A stretch of 64,000 nucleotides of DNA from positions 41,775,652 to 41,839,651 of the forward strand of contig NC_052349.1 of the NCBI RefSeq assembly GCF_009727055.1, in the 5' to 3' direction. Each line of letters opens with the position of its first letter. Positions within the stretch are counted from its first letter, which is position 1. Under the pieces are notes generated by a model, which saw nothing but the letters and a program-made list of their open reading frames with translations, made no database searches and was not told where the DNA came from. The DNA is from Benincasa hispida (Eukaryota > Streptophyta > Magnoliopsida > Cucurbitales > Cucurbitaceae). Positions 1 to 10,815 of this stretch are shown one piece after another. The position numbers and the translations under genes were made by a program.

Positions 1-858
1 TTGAAGTGGAACCGACCTACCAGATGAAATATCATAAACAATTCTGGTTGATGAAGCAGGTTCTTCAACAACTCTTGTCGAAGCTTCAGTAGTTTCTTTG
101 GAAAGCTCACTTAACATGACTTTACTACGTGGACTGTGCTCCCTGATATGATCCTCCTCCAGGAAAACAGCGTTCGTGGAAACAAACACCTTGATTTCGG
201 ATGGATCATAAAAGTAACCTCCCCGTGTACTTTTGGGGTAGCCTACAAAGAGTCACAACCTCAATCGTGATTCTAACTTCTTGGGATTTTCCTTAAGCAC
301 ATGTGCTGGGCAACCCCATATGCAGAAGTGATGTAAACTAGATTTATTCCCATTCCACAACTCCAAAGGTGTTCTTGCAACACTCTTAGAAGGAACACAA
401 TTGAGAATTATACCGTAGTCTCCACTGTGAAACCCAAAACAAGTCCGATAAAGAAGCATATCTCATCATTGAATGAACCATGTCCAACAAGGTTCTGGAG
501 AAATTCGTTCGCATTTAGATTGAGTTACAGCAGATTTAAACATCTCTATGTTATGGAGGGAACTTACGGCTAAAGGTCTTAGCACGTACAAGTTATTTTC
601 CAGTTTAGCTGTACAAATTTCAACACCATCCTTATGAATAAATGCTTTATTCAATTTTAAAGAAATAGTGTAATTGTATTGTAAGATACACTTTACAAAA
701 ATAAGGTTCCTTTATAGTTCAGAAACTATAAAGACATCTTTTAATATAAGAAACCTATTCTGTAAAGTAAACTGGATGTCTCCCACTGCCACAGCTGAGA
801 CAACGTGCCCGGTGCCTATTCGCAACGTCATCTCACCAGCCTCCAACTGTCGCTAGGA
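1..858 (-). pseudogene. C1 copia pol remnant: protease edge, pre-integrase and integrase C-terminal parts, fused by deletion
   Basis: This is the remains of a Ty1/copia polyprotein that in life makes and integrates the element's cDNA. Reading the minus strand, it starts after the protease active site: the catalytic DSG segment is missing and the match begins at LEAGEMTLRIGTG near 840. It continues through the GAG-pre-integrase region (654-466, with ENNLYVLRP). At about 490-500 it jumps straight to TLLDMVHSMM, which normally follows the integrase core. The whole HHCC and DDE region is therefore gone. From 459 to 1 it runs through VPSKSV, IWGCPAHVL and a post-integrase linker ending off the window. 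A frame change lies close to the deletion junction. It lies downstream of C1 gag. The family assignment is firm; the element is not functional. Confidence 0.85.
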
Positions 859-922
859 TCTAATCCTCTCCGTCTACCTTGGCCTTAGCCTTAGCAGCCT
901 TCTTTTCCTTCAGATAACGAGG

Positions 923-1765
923 ACAATTTCTCTTCTAGTGTCTGTCTTGATTACAGTGGAAACATTTTCCTTTTTCAACTGGCAGTGGACTCTTCTTCTA
1001 GACGACAGGTGGCAGGTTAGCAGGCGCATTCCCTTTCCTTTTACCACCCTTTTTCTTCTTTCCCTTTCCAGAGTTAGAAGTGGAAGGTGTAGATTTTGTT
1101 CCTGAGCTTGAACCTCGATAGAACCTTTTAGAGGACGAGATAACATTTTCCTCACCTCTTTTTTTCTCCTTACTTTTCAACAAGGATTGGTAAGTCTGCA
1201 ACTCATTGAGGAGAGTGGTAAGGGAGTATTCCACTTTGTTAAAAATCATATTGCTAACAAAGTGAAGGAAGCTCTCCGGCAATGAATGCAGGATAATGCT
1301 AATCTGACTACCCTCATCGATTTTAGACTCATTCATCTCCACCACATTAAAGTGGACCATCATATTCAGCACGTGTTCACGAACAGAGGTGCCTTCCTCC
1401 ATTTTGGAGTTGAAGATGTGTTTCAGAGCCTCATGCTTGAGCTTTCCAGACGACTGTCCGAACATTCCCCGCAGGGATTCCATGATCTCACGAGCTGAGA
1501 CCTTAGACTCGTGTTTCTTGGCCAATACGTCACTAAGACTGGCCAGAATAAAGGCTCGGGCCTTCTCATTTTCCCATGTTCAACGCTCGTACGCTACCCA
1601 AACATTTCGAGTAGCGTTATGAGGTGGAATAGGAGGACATTCCTCCGTAAGGACAAACTTCAGATCCTCGATGATGAGTATCGTCGTGAGTATATGTTTC
1701 CAACTTGAATAGTTTTGGCCGTTTAGTTTTTCGGCGCTAAGTAAATTGATAGTGGCTGATGCCAT
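923..1765 (-). pseudogene. C1 copia gag remnant
   Basis: Gag forms the particle that packages element RNA. The frame opens with MASATINLLSAEKLNGQNY at 1765 and keeps one frame through the UBN2-type gag domain (KHESKVSAREIME, MFGQSSGKLKHEAL). A lysine-rich tail follows, then a CCHC zinc knuckle near 925-975 (C-x2-C-x4-H-x4-C, reading CFHCNQDRH, stop, KRNC). In-frame stops occur near 1577, 1005 and 940. Two of them replace a Trp that related copies keep (R-W-T near 1577, and the Trp after His in the knuckle), each by a G-to-A change. The ATG was chosen because it aligns with the C3 start at 48506. The leader lies upstream (higher coordinates). Confidence 0.85.
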
Positions 1766-1989
1766 TAAAAACCGTTGCTGGAAAAAAAAACGAATAACCT
1801 TTTATAAGACTTTGCAAAAACCACATTTTAATTAACCAATTAATTTTTAACAAAAAAGATTCCAAGTACCCTAAGTGAAAAGACTTCTATTTTGCAATGA
1901 TGCCCTAGTGAGGCAGGACAAACGTCACCGGTGGGGTGATCGGATGGCCTTTCACTAGGATGAGACATTCTCAACCATTAGGCAGGACC
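1766..1989 (-). other. C1 leader, gag-proximal part
   Basis: Untranslated leader just upstream of C1 gag. On the minus strand it carries the phrase CTGCCTCACTAGGGCATC and a poly-T tract before the ATG. It occupies the same place as the segment before C3 gag (about 48400-48505). No ORF was recognised. Confidence 0.5.
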
Positions 1990-2651
1990 AACTCTTGGAA
2001 CACGTTATTTTATAAGCGTTATAAATACTTCGTTATGTGGGAATGAGTGTTTTAGTTGTTTTATTTTATAATGGTTATAAAATGAAATTAGAACTAAATA
2101 ATTAGTAAAAGATTAATATGTATCAAGTCTATCTATAGTAGAGCCTTTTGTCGAAGACAAGTTCTGTCTAGGCTGGGGTATTTAAGATGACGGCAACGAA
2201 TACCCCTACCTGGGAACCTACCTAGAAAAATAATTTAGATAGATTTGATGCATGCAAACTAAGGCCAGTCCATTAAAGAGTTTAATGTGACTAACTTGGT
2301 TTTTTTTTCATTTCAAAGACAAAAGTTATTTTTGAACAAACTTTATAAATGATCTTAGATCATAATCAGTAGCCGGATTGTCTAGGTTAATAAACCCTAG
2401 GTAGAAATTCAGTAGGAGGTTCTTAGGGCATTTGATGCTCATTTTCACCTCTCGCATTTCTCCCTCATAGTCCACACCGTAAGATCTACTTTCGGCCTTG
2501 CAGGACACCTTTGGTGTGTCCCCCCAAAGATGGTGTTTAGGTAGGTCAATATCAAAGGTGGATAGAGAGAATGTTCATAGTAAGTAGGAGCGGGGAAGTG
2601 CGCATATTCCCTCGGTCCTACCTCATTTGGATGAATAAAGTTTCTGCACAA
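1990..2651 (+). other. Copia leader block in plus orientation, opposite to flanking C1
   Basis: This block matches the C2 and C3 leaders only when read on the plus strand. Anchors in order are ataaaatgaaattag near 2080 (C3 47475), aggctggggtatttaag near 2167 (C3 47595), agtccacaccgtaagatct near 2470 (C2 16327, C3 47935) and gttcatagtaagt near 2572 (C3 48030). The C1 gag on the left and the C1 leader and LTR on the right are both minus strand. Flipping the block makes its order agree with C3. It abuts the N gap. It could be a real inversion or a misoriented contig. Confidence 0.7.
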
Positions 2652-3026
2652 NNNNNNNNNNNNNNNNNNNNNNNNNNNNNNNNNNNNNNNNNNNNNNNNN
2701 NNNNNNNNNNNNNNNNNNNNNNNNNNNNNNNNNNNNNNNNNNNNNNNNNNNNNNNNNNNNNNNNNNNNNNNNNNNNNNNNNNNNNNNNNNNNNNNNNNNN
2801 NNNNNNNNNNNNNNNNNNNNNNNNNNNNNNNNNNNNNNNNNNNNNNNNNNNNNNNNNNNNNNNNNNNNNNNNNNNNNNNNNNNNNNNNNNNNNNNNNNNN
2901 NNNNNNNNNNNNNNNNNNNNNNNNNNNNNNNNNNNNNNNNNNNNNNNNNNNNNNNNNNNNNNNNNNNNNNNNNNNNNNNNNNNNNNNNNNNNNNNNNNNN
3001 NNNNNNNNNNNNNNNNNNNNNNNNNN
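2652..3026. other. Assembly gap, 375 N
   Basis: A run of 375 undetermined bases inside the C1 leader. Translations that cross it are meaningless. By comparison with C3, the missing sequence is probably more leader. Confidence 0.99.
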
Positions 3027-3448
3027 TAAAAAAAAAAAAATAAAGCATACATAAATATAACCCTTATATTATATGATGCATGAGCATGCATTTATGTAAA
3101 TTAAAACATGATTCTCTAAATTATAACACTTATAATAAAGAGAATATGCATGACCTAAGGTGGGATTTATCTATATGTGCATACCATATGACATATTAAA
3201 AACATACATCGCATGTAATAAATAAAGGATTAATGGACCGGGATGAGCCTTTGCAAAACCGAAATGAAATAACCCTATCTATTACATTTTTCATCGAGCA
3301 AACCGGTTCAAAGGCGAACCGGGTCTTGAACTGCTAAGAGGACTCCATCGTATAGTAAATGCCGTAGGTAGACGATCATCTAGCGCGAACTAGACGATAG
3401 GAGCAAAATTAAATGATCGCGTAGATGACAACGAGGCAATGAAGCCTG

Positions 3449-3845
3449 ATCGTCTATGCGATCGCTCAATGCGGTGAAAGGTAAACGATTTACCTTGCGT
3501 TACTAAGCGATTGTTTAGTCAGTGACTAAGTGATGAAGCTTGCTGACCAAAACGATCGTCTATGCGATCACTTAACACGGCGTCAGGTAAACGATTTACC
3601 TTGCGTTACTAAGCGATCGTTTAGTCAGTTACTAAGCGATGAAGCTTACTGACCAAAACAATCGTCTATGCAATCACTTAACGCGGCGAGTAAATGATTT
3701 ACCTTGCATTACTAAGCGATGAAGCTTGCTGACCAAAACAATCGTCGATGCAATCACTTAATGCAACGTCAGGTAAACGATTTACCTTGCGTTACTAAGA
3801 GATCGTTTAGTCAGTTACTAAGCGATGAAGCTTGCTGACCTAAAC
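3449..3845. repeat. Tandem array, four units of about 106 bp, in C1 leader
   Basis: Units start at 3449, 3555, 3661 and 3741, each opening with atcgtctatg or atcgtcgatg and ending near gaagcttgctgacc. Unit lengths are about 106, 106, 80 and 105 bp. The third unit lacks about 26 bp of the segment holding gatcgtttagtcag. Within each unit acgatttacc and actaagcgat recur. Confidence 0.85.
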
Positions 3846-3954
3846 GATCGTCCAATGCGCACCCGGGTTAAGCGATATGCGGGCATCACATCGTCTACAC
3901 GACCCGATACTCAATGATCGCGTAACCGATCTTCGACATGATGTGGTCAACCCT

Positions 3955-4205
3955 TGATCGCTTACCCGATCGTCTACACAATGCGATCATCAGCGATCGT
4001 GTACCCCATCAGCTGCATGATGCGATCAACATTTGATCGCATACCCCATCAGTTAACCGATGCGATCAACAGCAATCGTATACTCCATCGTCTAACCGAT
4101 GCGATCAATAGCGATCGCGTACTCCATTGATTGCACGATGAGATCAACCTTTGATCGCATTCTCCATCTCTGCACGATGTGATGAACACTTGATCGCATA
4201 GCTTC
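3955..4205. repeat. Tandem array of about 48-bp units in C1 leader
   Basis: Five to six diverged units of roughly 47-49 bp, each with a form of gatcgcgtactccatc followed by acgatgcgatcaac. It lies between the 106-bp array and the primer-binding site. Confidence 0.7.
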
Positions 4206-4493
4206 CTTGAAAAACCACAACGCTTGCTCCATCTTCTTCAGGAACGATTCAAAACTCAAACAGACTTTGAATACAGACTCGATAACGATTATTAATGCCA
4301 AAAAACACAGGGGCCTATACAAACAACCGCAAATTTAAAAGAATTAAAACAAACCGAGGCTAACATCCACGAAAACATCCATAAATCCGCACATCCACAG
4401 CAATTTAACAATTAAATAGTGTAGAAATGCACCCACCAAGAACGTATTTAAAATTCTTTTGCAGCAATGAATTGGAATATCAGAAAACCCAGT

Positions 4494-4505
4494 GCTCTGA
4501 TACCA
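4494..4505 (-). promoter_or_regulatory. C1 primer-binding site (initiator tRNA-Met)
   Basis: The minus strand reads TGGTATCAGAGC, complementary to the 3' end of plant initiator tRNA-Met and the usual priming site of copia elements. It sits two bases inside the LTR edge, which fixes the orientation of C1 and the LTR end. Confidence 0.9.
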
Positions 4506-4507
4506 AT

Positions 4508-6542
4508 TGAAGGAACTCATATTCAAGAGTACTTACGAGTAGAAGCGGATCTTTCCAATTCATTGCGACAGAATTACTGCATATACATTCAAACATACTT
4601 TCATAATGCTAAAGGGATCAAGAAATCATACCAGATGAAGATTTCTTCTTCATAGTGAGTCTAAAGCCCAACCGTCTACCTCGAACAGTCACCACTTGGA
4701 TAGAAGGAAACAGAGAAGACAATACCATTTAGAGCCCTCAGTATTCTTGGAGTGAGAATCCAAAGTGTGGGCTTTGTTCATATTTGGTAGAGGGAAGGAG
4801 GAAGAGAGACCGTGCACAACGATCAAGCTAATGGGAGATGCGGTCGTCTATCGCCTAGAAAATATGCTTGATCATTTATGTGAAGTATACGATCATGTAG
4901 TAAAAGTAAACGATCGTCTAAACGATCGTGTAGGAAAAGGGTGAGCGATCGTCCGAACGATTGCGTAGGAAAAACTAAGTGATCATCTATATGATCGTTT
5001 AGTAAATACCGGGAGCTAAACGATCGCTTAGGAAAAAGGTAAATGATCGTTTAGATAATAGCACGCGACGATGCAATTGGTATGCGATCGCTTAGCAATA
5101 TTGTAAATTTAAGCAATCGTGCAGTCACTATTGTATAGTCACTGATTTTCTAAACGATGACACTATCTTTTTCACAATATTCGTGCACACTGGGATCAAC
5201 ACATTGTCTGCTATGTATGATGCACTCATCCATTATTTAGAACAAAGGGGCGCCTTCCTATTTCCTTTATAACCATCCAATGAATGTGATCTTATCACAT
5301 TCATAACTTATAAATTAATATTAAATATTAATTGTAATATTTTTCCTCTACTAGATATAAATCATATTTATATCCAATTTCCTCCAAATTAATGTATCTC
5401 ATACATAAAGTTAACTATATCATATTTAATTAACTTGTTCAATTATATCATATATAATCGAACTCCCTCTTGTCAATTTGAGCATTTCAAATTGACCCAA
5501 AAACTAACTCTCAACTTGTATCCAAGCTACCAAGGGGACCTTATGGACCTATGGCTCGAAGCTCCAACGGTATGTGAATAGCTGACTAAACTCTTTAGTC
5601 ACGATATCCACCATCCGTTAACTGCCAGACATTCCACTAAAGACCGACAGTTGAACTCTTTTTGCCATAGATATATTTTTATGTCCATTGGATATAACCA
5701 ATCATCAGTACGATGACCCTTCACAGATGCTCGTAATTATAGCAGGCCAATTTATCGTTTTCCCTTTGTAATTACATCTTCCTCCTTAAGTACCACTAAT
5801 TCCTCTAATGAACAATATAACATAGTCCTACTATGTGTGAACACCTCTCGGGCCATGAGAAGGTGCGTGGCGCCACATCGTTGAAGCCCTGGAATCAGCC
5901 CTTAAGGGAGCTATCTATCTACTTACCCCTGCCTCGGGGAAGGAGTGAATTCCATATTGTGTAGCTGAGTTCCCAGCTCCTAAATTAGATGAATCCCCAA
6001 AATGGTAGGTTTGAGTTAGCATTCGGGCCATTCACACCCATGCAAATCAAAGAACCGCCCTCAATGGCAGGAGTTCCTAACTCACTCAGGATTGAGGTCA
6101 TGTTACCTATGGTCATCCTAGTGAAGTGAAGTCTCAGTTATGAACGGTGTTATATAACGAGACATTAAAACTTCGTGGTCAGGTCTTATACAAACTCTTT
6201 GTATAGGACGCCCCCGCTCACATATTCCCTACACGAATAATCAGGATCATTCCACAAAGTAGGTCGTATCTGTAGCGTTACCAGGATAAGGTTTCCCTCC
6301 TATATCCATATACTAAAGACCATTTTGGTTATCACTCAAGACATGATCCACTTGTATGTCACCACATACATTTTTAAGTTACATGCAGATAACCAGGGAT
6401 ATTAAGTTTATTGGTTTGTGGTAAAATCTAAATGTGCAAAGTCAAGTAGTGAAGTAAATATCATTTATATTATATCACAAGTGTTCGTACAAAGTTGTCT
6501 ACAAACTACTGGACACGAGAATTTAGGGCACAAACCCCAACA
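4508..6542 (-). repeat. C1 5' LTR (copia), 2,035 bp
   Basis: On the minus strand the LTR starts TGTTGGGGTTTGTGCCC at 6542 and ends GAGTTCCTTCA at 4508, immediately before the primer-binding site. It has canonical TG and CA ends. Internal blocks shared with the other copia LTRs here include the gtcctatacaaagagtttgtataagacc segment (complement near 6180-6215) and the ccatccgttaactg segment near 5610. Part of it (4860-5110) is rich in cgatcg words. It abuts an opposite LTR fragment at 6543. Confidence 0.85.
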
Positions 6543-8426
6543 AACTAATCCTTGTGAAACTATGGATACAACCTTCTTTATAGAGGTTTGCAAGTGTTGT
6601 AAACTACTATAGATGGTAGATCTTGACCATTCATATGGAGACGTGCGAGCGGGGGTGTCCTATACAAAGAGTTTGTATAAGACCAGACCATGCGATGACT
6701 AGACTCTGTATATAACGCCGTTGATACTAGAGGCTTACATCTAATCTAAACGACCATAGATGACACGACCTCAGTCTTGAGTGTTTTGGAAACTCTTGCC
6801 TTTAAGGGCGGTCCTTTGATTAGTATGGGTGAGAGTGGTCAGATTGCCAACTCAACATGCCTACCTTTTTAGGGACTTTTCTGATTTGGGAGTTGGGAAC
6901 TCAATACACAAGATGAAATTCACTCCTTTCCCCAAGCAGGGATAAGTAGAGAGATTACTCCCTTAAGGGCTAGTTTCGGGGCTTGAACATAGTGGCCACA
7001 ACTTCTCTTTGGTAGAGAGGACTCAGTCATAATAGAACTATGACTGATGTTCATTAGAGGGATCAGTGGTACTTAAGAAGTTAGATGTAACTACAGAGGC
7101 ATAATGGTTATTGGCCGAGTTGTATTTACGAGCGATCTGTGAAGGGTTGTCGCACTGTTGATTGGTTAAGACGAACACATAATATATCTGTGGTAAGAAG
7201 AGTTCAGTTGTTGGTCTTTAATGGAGTGTCTGACAGTTAACGGATGGTGGATCCTGTGGCTAAAGAGTTTAGTTAGTTATTCACGTACCGTTGGAGCTTC
7301 GAGCTATAGGTTCATAATGTCCCCTTGGTAACTCAATGGATTCAGTTGAGGATCAGTTCTTGGTGTTGATTTGAAATGTTAAAATTAACTAAAGGTAATT
7401 CAATTATATATGATATGATTGGTATAATGTATGAGATACATCTAGTGGAAGATTAATGTAAATGAGATTTACATTAAGTACCATGGAATAGAAAAAGAGC
7501 TATGGTTTATATGTGTCATGAGATGAAATATTAAAACTATAGGTTATAAATATAAATGATAACTATAGTATGATAAGTTAGTTATCGTTTATATTTATAA
7601 TAATATTAATTATTGGATAATTAAATATTTTTCTTTAATAACCAATTGAGTGGGAGGTTATTGGTGGTTTCATGGTAACCGTGATAAAAGGAAAATTGTT
7701 TTCCTAATTTTAGTAATGTTAATGTTGAGATTTTGTGAATTCTTTCTCGGAATCTCACGAAAATTGTCAAGTAAATGAGATTTACTAAGCGACAACTTAG
7801 ACCAAGCTAAACAATCGTGTAGTGTTTGTAGGCGACATACATGCAGCTAATCGATGAGCTCAACGATCGCTTAGCTTTTTCTAGACGATCGCTTAGCTTT
7901 TGCTAAACGATTCGGCATCGACCTATACAATAGGTTTCAGCCATCTCCCACTTGCTCAATCGTTTACACGATTGTTGTTTCCTCTGTCTTCTGCCCCAAA
8001 CCAAGTCCACATAGAGCCCACCCTTTAGATTCTCACATCGAGAATACCAAGGTAGCCTTCTTGGTGGTATCATACTCAACTCGAAAATCTTCGAGGTTCT
8101 GTGGAGGCTGTTTATGATGTTGGGGTGTTCGTGACCGAGGCGATCGCTGAGTTCGAGTGCGCGGTGTTCATGCAGTGTAGCAGTCATGTTGGACAAGCGT
8201 TCAAGGTTGCTGTGTTCGAGCGTTTGTGATCAATGTGCTTGGCGATGAGTTTACAAATGTGTGTAGATTTTCTCCTTGATTTTTGTTATTATCATACTAT
8301 AATTTCTGTAATGAATGCATAACCGTTGGTTTCTGTTTATGACTGTAATTGTAAAATTCATATATAATTGTAATTTTGAATGATCTTTCTGCTTCTCATG
8401 GAAATCCTCGTGATCGATTTCCTTTA
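6543..8426 (+). repeat. Copia LTR fragment, plus strand, 5' truncated
   Basis: It starts about 250 bp into the LTR, judged against the C2 5' LTR (atacaaccttctttatag matches C2 near 13274). It runs to cgatttccttta at 8426 with no primer-binding site after it. It is broadly complementary to the C1 LTR: 6640-6690 pairs with 6175-6235, and 6790-6950 pairs with 5920-6070. At 7790-7915 it carries acgatcgcttag repeats. It is probably the remains of an opposite-orientation insertion. Confidence 0.75.
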
Positions 8427-9129
8427 GGATCATCCAAGATCACCATTGGCATAGGGGATAGACTTGGTAATAAAGTTGAGTTGATAACAAGAAGTTGCTA
8501 TAGGTGGATTTGGAGCATTACAAGATAGTATGTTTTCTCTTGCATGGACAATGAGTTAACTAGCTCTAGAGAGTATGAGCAATTCAAGCTAGGATTTATC
8601 AATCAAGAAGATTTTATCATGAAAACTAACTTTAGGGATCAATTACGGTTATTATGAGGTTATAAAAATGTGTTATCAATTGACTGATGCTTTAGCATCC
8701 AGGGACTTTAAAACCTCATTTTCGGATGGAATTCTAGACTCGTTCGCAGTAGGGTCTAAGTAATGATATATGATTGTTTTAAGGCTAAAGAATAACATGA
8801 GAATTGGCTCAAGCAAGTTTATAGCCCGTGACAGTATAGAGCCTCATGATGCGTTTCTAAATGAGACTTAATTAGACATATTTATTCTCAGACATGTAGA
8901 CCCTAAGAAAGATATCACAGTCGATGCTTCTAGAGTAGAAACAGTTTTCAATTGACCAAATTTGTTTTGTTACGTATCTTAAGATGACACGTTATAATAT
9001 GACCAGTTTCTCCACCACATGTATGAAGATTTCCCTGTGACAGTATGGTAGGCTTAGATATATGTTTTTAGTGGATAAAACTTTCTTAAGCTCACGACAG
9101 TTTCACAATTCTCAGCATGGTCATGTTAA
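8427..9129. other. Unassigned degraded sequence
   Basis: No convincing coding or repeat match was recognised over about 700 bp. Its place before a Tekay/Del integrase suggests decayed gypsy pol, but I could not read conserved motifs in it. Confidence 0.4.
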
Positions 9130-10072
9130 GTGTTGTTGATTTTTAGCACCTTAAGTTTCATAGTTATATATGGAAGGGGTTGTCATACCTCTTTTGGTAC
9201 TAGTTTTAGTTATGTGAAACGACGACCCGCATTTTACATCCATTTTTGGAAGAGTCTCCCAGAAGGTGTTAGATACCTAGTCAGAATTTATTACAACTTT
9301 TCACCCATAGATTGATGGTGAAATAGAGCGTTTGAACAAAAAATTAGAGAATATGTCATGTGCTTGTGGGTGGGAGTTTTCGAGGAGTTGGGATTATCAT
9401 TTGCATTTCATGGAGTTTGCTTACATTTACAGTCACCAGACTAGTGTTGGCATGTCGCCATTTGAGGCTCTATATGGGAAGAGTTGCAGGTCTCTTGTAT
9501 GTTGGGATGAGGTTGGTGAACGAAAGTTGCTAGGACCTAAGTTAGTGGAGACGACAAATTAGGCAATAATAGAAGACTCGAGCATGTATGCAAATAGCTC
9601 AAAGCAGACAGAAAAGTTACACTGATGTTAGGCTTAAAGACCTAGAGTTTGAAACTGGTGACAAGGTGTTTTTTGAAAGTAGCACATATGATAGGTGTTC
9701 TGAGGTTTGGTAGAAAGGGAAAACTAAGTTCACGATTTATTGGGCCTTTCGAGGTACTGAAGCATATTGGCCTGTAGTTAATCTGTTGACATTGCCACCA
9801 TTTCTCTCCACAATTCACAATGTTTTTCATATCTTAATGTTGAGGAAGTATATGACAGATCCATCCAATGTGACGGACTTCAAACCATTACAGTTGAATG
9901 AGAACCTAAGTTATGAGGATAAGCTTGTTCAAATTCTCGCCAGGGAGGTGAAGACTTTAAGAAACAGGAAGGAAGCACTAGTGAAAGTTTTATGGCAGAA
10001 TCACCAGTTTAAGAAGGCAATATGAGAACGAGAGGTTAAGGTGAGAGCCCAATACCCAGAGCTTATCTAGGA
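9130..10072 (+). pseudogene. Tekay/Del chromovirus integrase remnant
   Basis: Ty3/gypsy integrase inserts the cDNA; chromoviral versions end in a chromodomain-like tail. Readable parts are NDDPHFTSIF near 9223 (region of the second catalytic Asp), FHP, stop, IDGEIERLN near 9300 (catalytic Glu), then the GMSPFEALYGKSCRSLVCW block (9332-9562). These are followed by LKDLEFETGDKVF near 9640, GPFEVLKHI near 9745, VFHILMLRKYMTDPSNV (9786-10025) and ILAREVKTLRNRKEALVKVLW. That block order is typical of Tekay/Del elements. Several frame changes and stops break it. It lies directly before a polypurine tract and LTR, as expected for the 3' end of pol. Confidence 0.85.
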
Positions 10073-10079
10073 ATGAACT

Positions 10080-10112
10080 TTCGAGGACGAAAGTTTCTTA
10101 AGGAGGGAAGAA
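10080..10112 (+). promoter_or_regulatory. Tekay/Del polypurine tract
   Basis: A ttcgaggacgaaagtt phrase followed by aaggagggaagaa lies immediately before an LTR starting TGTAACATCC. This motif order is a hallmark of the 3' end of Del/Tekay elements, where the purine tract primes plus-strand DNA. Confidence 0.8.
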
Positions 10113-10815
10113 TGTAACATCCTGAATTTTTTAAGTAATTTGTATTAAATTATCTTGAAATATTTAGGCGTTATTTTGATAAATTGGGGCTAAAAATTTA
10201 ATTTGGTAGGCAATTAAAAGATAAATTTAAGGAAAAATTGAATTAATTTATTTTGGGGAATGTGTGTTTTTAAATTGATTAAATATTTGGAATGATGTAA
10301 TTTTTCTCAACTACTGGATTGTATATTTTCTTTAAATTTAGTTTGGAGCCAAAATTAAGTTAATTGGGTTTAGATTAATTTGATAAGAGATTTGAAATTT
10401 TTGGATTATTTTGGATAAAAATTTGAAAATAAAGAAAAGGAAAAAAATAGGATTTTAGAAATTAAAAGGAATTTGAAATTTAAGAAGGAAAAGAGACATT
10501 GTGGTTCTAAATCTTATCCTCTTTAATTTTTGAGTTTGGATCAAAATTAGAGAAAATAATTAATTTCAATTTAGTTGATAAGATAAATTTGGATTTAATT
10601 TAAATTAATTAGATGACGGATTTTCTAATTAATTAAAATATGAATTTCCTAATTAGAGAAAATATCTTATTTAAAAAAGGAAATCTAATCTATCTACTAC
10701 TTCAAGTTATGGAATCCAAATAATTTAGGATTAAGAGTATTTTTCCTCTATAAATACAACCATCCACTTCATTTCAAAGGGAGGTTAATTAGAGAGAAAA
10801 ATCAATTAAAGGTAG
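10113..10815 (+). repeat. Tekay/Del 3' LTR, 3' truncated
   Basis: It begins TGTAACATCC after the polypurine tract. The body is A/T rich. A TATA-like ctataaatac lies at 10748-10757, followed by ttcaaagggag, consistent with an LTR promoter. It is cut at about 10815, where copia pol begins abruptly without an LTR or repeat boundary. Confidence 0.75.

Larger units (their letters stand above)
3027..4493 (-). other. C1 leader, LTR-proximal part
   Basis: Untranslated leader between the C1 primer-binding site and the gap. On the minus strand 3030-3200 matches the C2 and C3 leaders at the phrase around TATGTCAT and AATCCCACC (C3 about 47275-47310). The rest is mostly tandem repeats built from GATCG-like words, listed separately. 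No coding sequence was recognised. Confidence 0.65.

Noticed and set aside
2571..3091. Long reading frames running through the N gap on both strands
   Set aside because: They consist almost wholly of undetermined residues.
3449..4205. Regularly spaced repeats that might suggest a CRISPR array
   Set aside because: Units are contiguous and diverged, with no unique spacers, and they lie in a plant retroelement leader.
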